DNA from: Verrucomicrobia bacterium UBA1731 | Lineage (GTDB): Bacteria > Verrucomicrobiota > Kiritimatiellia > RFP12 > UBA1067 | Length of the DNA stretch: 15,906 nt | Direction of reading: 5' to 3' | Assembly (NCBI GenBank): GCA_002317575.1 | Contig: DCIH01000044.1 | Location: 17,260 to 33,165 of the forward strand | In this document: piece after piece, positions 13,902 through 15,906 of the stretch | How the letters are laid out: each line of letters begins with the position of its first letter | Position numbering within the stretch: the first letter of the stretch is position 1 | Program-made: the position numbers and the translations under genes | Notes under the pieces: generated by a model | The model's input: the letters and a program-made list of their open reading frames with translations, nothing else | What the model was told of the DNA's origin: nothing | Database searches by the model: none

Positions 13902-15906
13902 ATGAAAAACGTGATTCTGCTTTCGGTTTCGTTTTCGTTTTTTTGCGCTTTCGGCGCGGCGGCGCCGCGCGTGACGGGCGTGCCGCCCATCTACGCCGCG
14001 CGCGACATGTGCCGCACGGCGGATGGTGAAATCCGCCACTACGGCCGTCGCGAGATGAACGGCCGCGTCCAGCGCGTCTATGCCGCCTCGCGCGACGGCG
14101 AGAACTGGTCCGTCCACGTCGCCGACGCGCGCGATCCCGGCGCGATGGTGCAAAGCCCCTGGAGCGGCGACTGGCTCTACTTCACCGGCATGCGCCCCGT
14201 GACGCTCGTCCGGTCCAAAAAGGGCCCGGGCGATGTCGCCGCCGAGCGCGTCGAAATGCCCTGGCACGACCTCGAACTCCGCCAGATGATTCCGCTCGCC
14301 TCCCGCAAGCGCTGGGTGGCCGTGTTCAGCGACGTCCTGTGCGACAAGGAACGCGGCGGACGCTACCACGCAACCGTGTGCCTTTCCGACGACGACGGCC
14401 GCACCTGGAAGCGCGTCGATCTCGCGCCCGTGCCGGGCGTGGCGCGCCTGAGTCCCGGCGACAAGCGTCCGCACTGGTTTTCGGACGGCTGCGAACCGTC
14501 CGTGTGCGAGCTCAAGGACGGCACGCTCCGGATCGCGGTGCGCACGAGCGGCGAACACGCCGCGTTCTACGAATCGCGCGACGGCGGCGAAACGTGGAGC
14601 GTTGGCAAGCCCGACAAATCGTTCTGGCAGGCGAACACGATGCCGTACTTCTTCCGTCTGCGCGACGGGCGGCTCCTGTTCATCTGGAACAACACCGCGA
14701 TGCTCCCGACGCTCGGGCTCGAGAACTACCCGGAGCTGAACGCGGGCGAGCGCTCCGGACAATGGGAGACCGTGTTCACGAACCGCGACGCGCTGCACGC
14801 CGCGATTTCGGACGACGACGGCAAGACGTGGAAGGGCTTCCGCGAACTGATCCTCAATCCCGTCCGCAACGCGAGCGACTTCCGCGAACTCGGCGCGGGG
14901 CTCGGCGAAGAGCATGACAAGAGCGTCCATCAGACGCAGGCGCTGGAGCTGGACGACGGAACCGTGCTGCTCGCGTGCGGACAGAACGCCGCCGCGCGCC
15001 GGTTCGTGAAGTTCGACCCCGACTGGCTCCTGGAAACCGCGCGCTCCGAGGACTTCAGCCGCGGGCTCGGCGCCGTGTCGCACCACCTGTTCGTGAAGTC
15101 GCTCTCCGGCGGCTGGCGCGGGCGCGACATGGGCCACTGCGCGTGGGAGCGCGTGCCCGGCGCGTTGCTCGTGCGCGAGCCCGAGACCGGTCCCGCCACG
15201 CGGCGGCAGTGTCTGCAGGTGTGCCGCATCCGCGATCCGCGCCTCGTGTCGGACCGCCAGGGCGTCGTGTGGAACTTCCCCGCCGCGCGCCGCGGCCGCG
15301 TGGCGCTCGAATGCCGCGTGGACGGCGCGGGCTTCCGGCTGTCGCTCGCGGACCACTGGTTCAACCCGTGTGACGAAGTCGCGCCCGGGCGCAGCCCGTT
15401 CACCCGCGCGCTCACGGCGGCGGATTTGCCCGCGGGCCAATGGCACCGGCTCGTCGTTTCCTGGGACGAGGACGCGGGCGTCGGGTTCGTGTCCGTGGAC
15501 GGCGTCCACATGGCGTCGCAGGAGCTGACGGGCTGCCCGAAGTTCGGGCTTTCGTATTTGCACATTCAGGCGCTCGCCGACGGCGCGGACGAACAGGGCG
15601 CGTATTTCCGGTCCTTCGACATGACGGCGCTGCCGCGCCTCGCGCCGTCCGTGACGGTGCTCGACGCCGCGACGGGCGAACGCGCGCACGACGTGAAGGC
15701 GTCGCTCGCGGGCGTCGACGCGGACACGTGGTCCGTTCAGCTGGCGTCCGCGACCACCAACGACCGCGCGCTCGCGGTGCGCGTCGCGTGGCCGGTTCCG
15801 GGCCGGGGCGCGATCACATGGCGCCTGTCGCCGGTCGGCGCCGAAACATTCGCCGCTCCACAAGGGGGGCACGCCGCTCCGCAAGGGGGGCACGCCACTC
15901 CACAAG
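13902..15906 (+). CDS. Secreted Asp-box (BNR/sialidase-superfamily) protein with LamG-like C-terminal part, 3' truncated
   Basis: The frame is open from ATG 13902 to the window end, giving 668 residues with no stop. GGAG at 13891-13894 is the ribosome-binding site. Residues 1-20 (MKNVILLSVSFSFFCAFGAA) are a signal peptide. The N-terminal 420 or so residues are a six-bladed-propeller-like sialidase fold. Three canonical Asp boxes are visible: SDDDGRTW (162-169), SRDGGETW (225-232) and SDDDGKTW (303-310). A shortened one, SRDGENW, is at 63-69. Residues about 459-575 resemble a concanavalin/LamG-like domain (GQWHRLVVSWDEDAGVGFVSVDG). The Y/FRIP motif of classical sialidases is not seen near the N-terminus, so sialic acid cleavage is not assured; other exo-glycosidases and glycan-binding proteins share this fold. 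The end of the visible protein runs into AAPQGGH repeats. Secretion into the periplasm or outside is likely. Confidence 0.8.
   Translation, partial: MKNVILLSVSFSFFCAFGAAAPRVTGVPPIYAARDMCRTADGEIRHYGRREMNGRVQRVYAASRDGENWSVHVADARDPGAMVQSPWSGDWLYFTGMRPVTLVRSKKGPGDVAAERVEMPWHDLELRQMIPLASRKRWVAVFSDVLCDKERGGRYHATVCLSDDDGRTWKRVDLAPVPGVARLSPGDKRPHWFSDGCEPSVCELKDGTLRIAVRTSGEHAAFYESRDGGETWSVGKPDKSFWQANTMPYFFRLRDGRLLFIWNNTAMLPTLGLENYPELNAGERSGQWETVFTNRDALHAAISDDDGKTWKGFRELILNPVRNASDFRELGAGLGEEHDKSVHQTQALELDDGTVLLACGQNAAARRFVKFDPDWLLETARSEDFSRGLGAVSHHLFVKSLSGGWRGRDMGHCAWERVPGALLVREPETGPATRRQCLQVCRIRDPRLVSDRQGVVWNFPAARRGRVALECRVDGAGFRLSLADHWFNPCDEVAPGRSPFTRALTAADLPAGQWHRLVVSWDEDAGVGFVSVDGVHMASQELTGCPKFGLSYLHIQALADGADEQGAYFRSFDMTALPRLAPSVTVLDAATGERAHDVKASLAGVDADTWSVQLASATTNDRALAVRVAWPVPGRGAITWRLSPVGAETFAAPQGGHAAPQGGHATPQ
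15852..15906 (+). repeat. 21-bp tandem repeat at the window edge, inside the Asp-box gene frame
   Basis: Two full units (15852-15872 and 15873-15893) and a partial third (15894-15906) follow one another. The full units differ at one base. Each carries a run of six G and encodes AAPQGGH in the frame of the gene, with the third beginning ATPQ. The window stops inside the third copy, so the copy number is unknown. The protein before it ends naturally after a beta-rich segment (GAITWRLSPVGAETF). The array may therefore be a DNA repeat that has entered or extended the 3' end of the gene. Confidence 0.8.

Noticed and set aside
13800..15905. Antisense open frame of 701 codons opposite the Asp-box gene
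   Set aside because: The + frame has a signal peptide, Asp boxes and a promoter. The antisense frame merely reads the repeat as VPPL units and Arg/Ala/Val-rich filler.

Overview
The window looks like a piece of a GC-rich (roughly 60-65%) Gram-negative bacterial genome. The best guess is the Planctomycetes-Verrucomicrobia-Lentisphaerota-Kiritimatiellota group, perhaps a gut Kiritimatiellota or Verrucomicrobiota. The guess rests on gene content: a DUF1080 (3-keto-disaccharide hydrolase) lipoprotein, a short secretin, a Bat-type protein, a GH2 enzyme and a BNR/Asp-box enzyme, most with export signals. There is no rRNA, tRNA or single-copy marker to place it firmly. All seven genes lie on the + strand. 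Very long antisense open frames are present but look like a GC effect.

Region 1 (1-6803) is tightly packed and could be one transcription unit. It holds the 3' end of a sodium/solute symporter (PutP-like), a large BatD-type membrane protein that appears to carry two BatD modules, a DUF1080 lipoprotein, an orphan short secretin, and a GH2 glycosidase whose ATG overlaps the secretin stop (ATGA). Gaps are 16, 40 and 31 bp, then a 4-bp overlap. A short GTTGAAAG-like tandem repeat sits just before the lipoprotein gene.

Region 2 (6804-13839) is a 115-bp leader, which can be drawn with two mutually exclusive small stems, followed by a 2306-residue protein. That protein has no signal peptide or membrane span that I can see. 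Residues about 1505-1910 form a complete ABC1/UbiB-type atypical kinase domain with the catalytic residues kept. The other 1900 or so residues are mostly helix-rich and I do not recognise them. This is the most unusual object in the window.

Region 3 (13840-15906) is a short intergenic stretch with an extended -10 promoter and a dyad that overlaps the next ribosome-binding site. It is followed by a secreted Asp-box (sialidase-superfamily) protein with a concanavalin/LamG-like C-terminal part. The window ends inside this gene, in an in-frame 21-bp tandem repeat, so the true gene end is not visible.

Working picture (inference): the exported GH2, DUF1080 and Asp-box proteins cut or process host or plant glycans outside the cytoplasm, and the symporter may import a small solute. 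The Bat-like protein and the secretin are envelope components with no visible partners here. The role of the giant kinase-like protein cannot be deduced from its neighbours.
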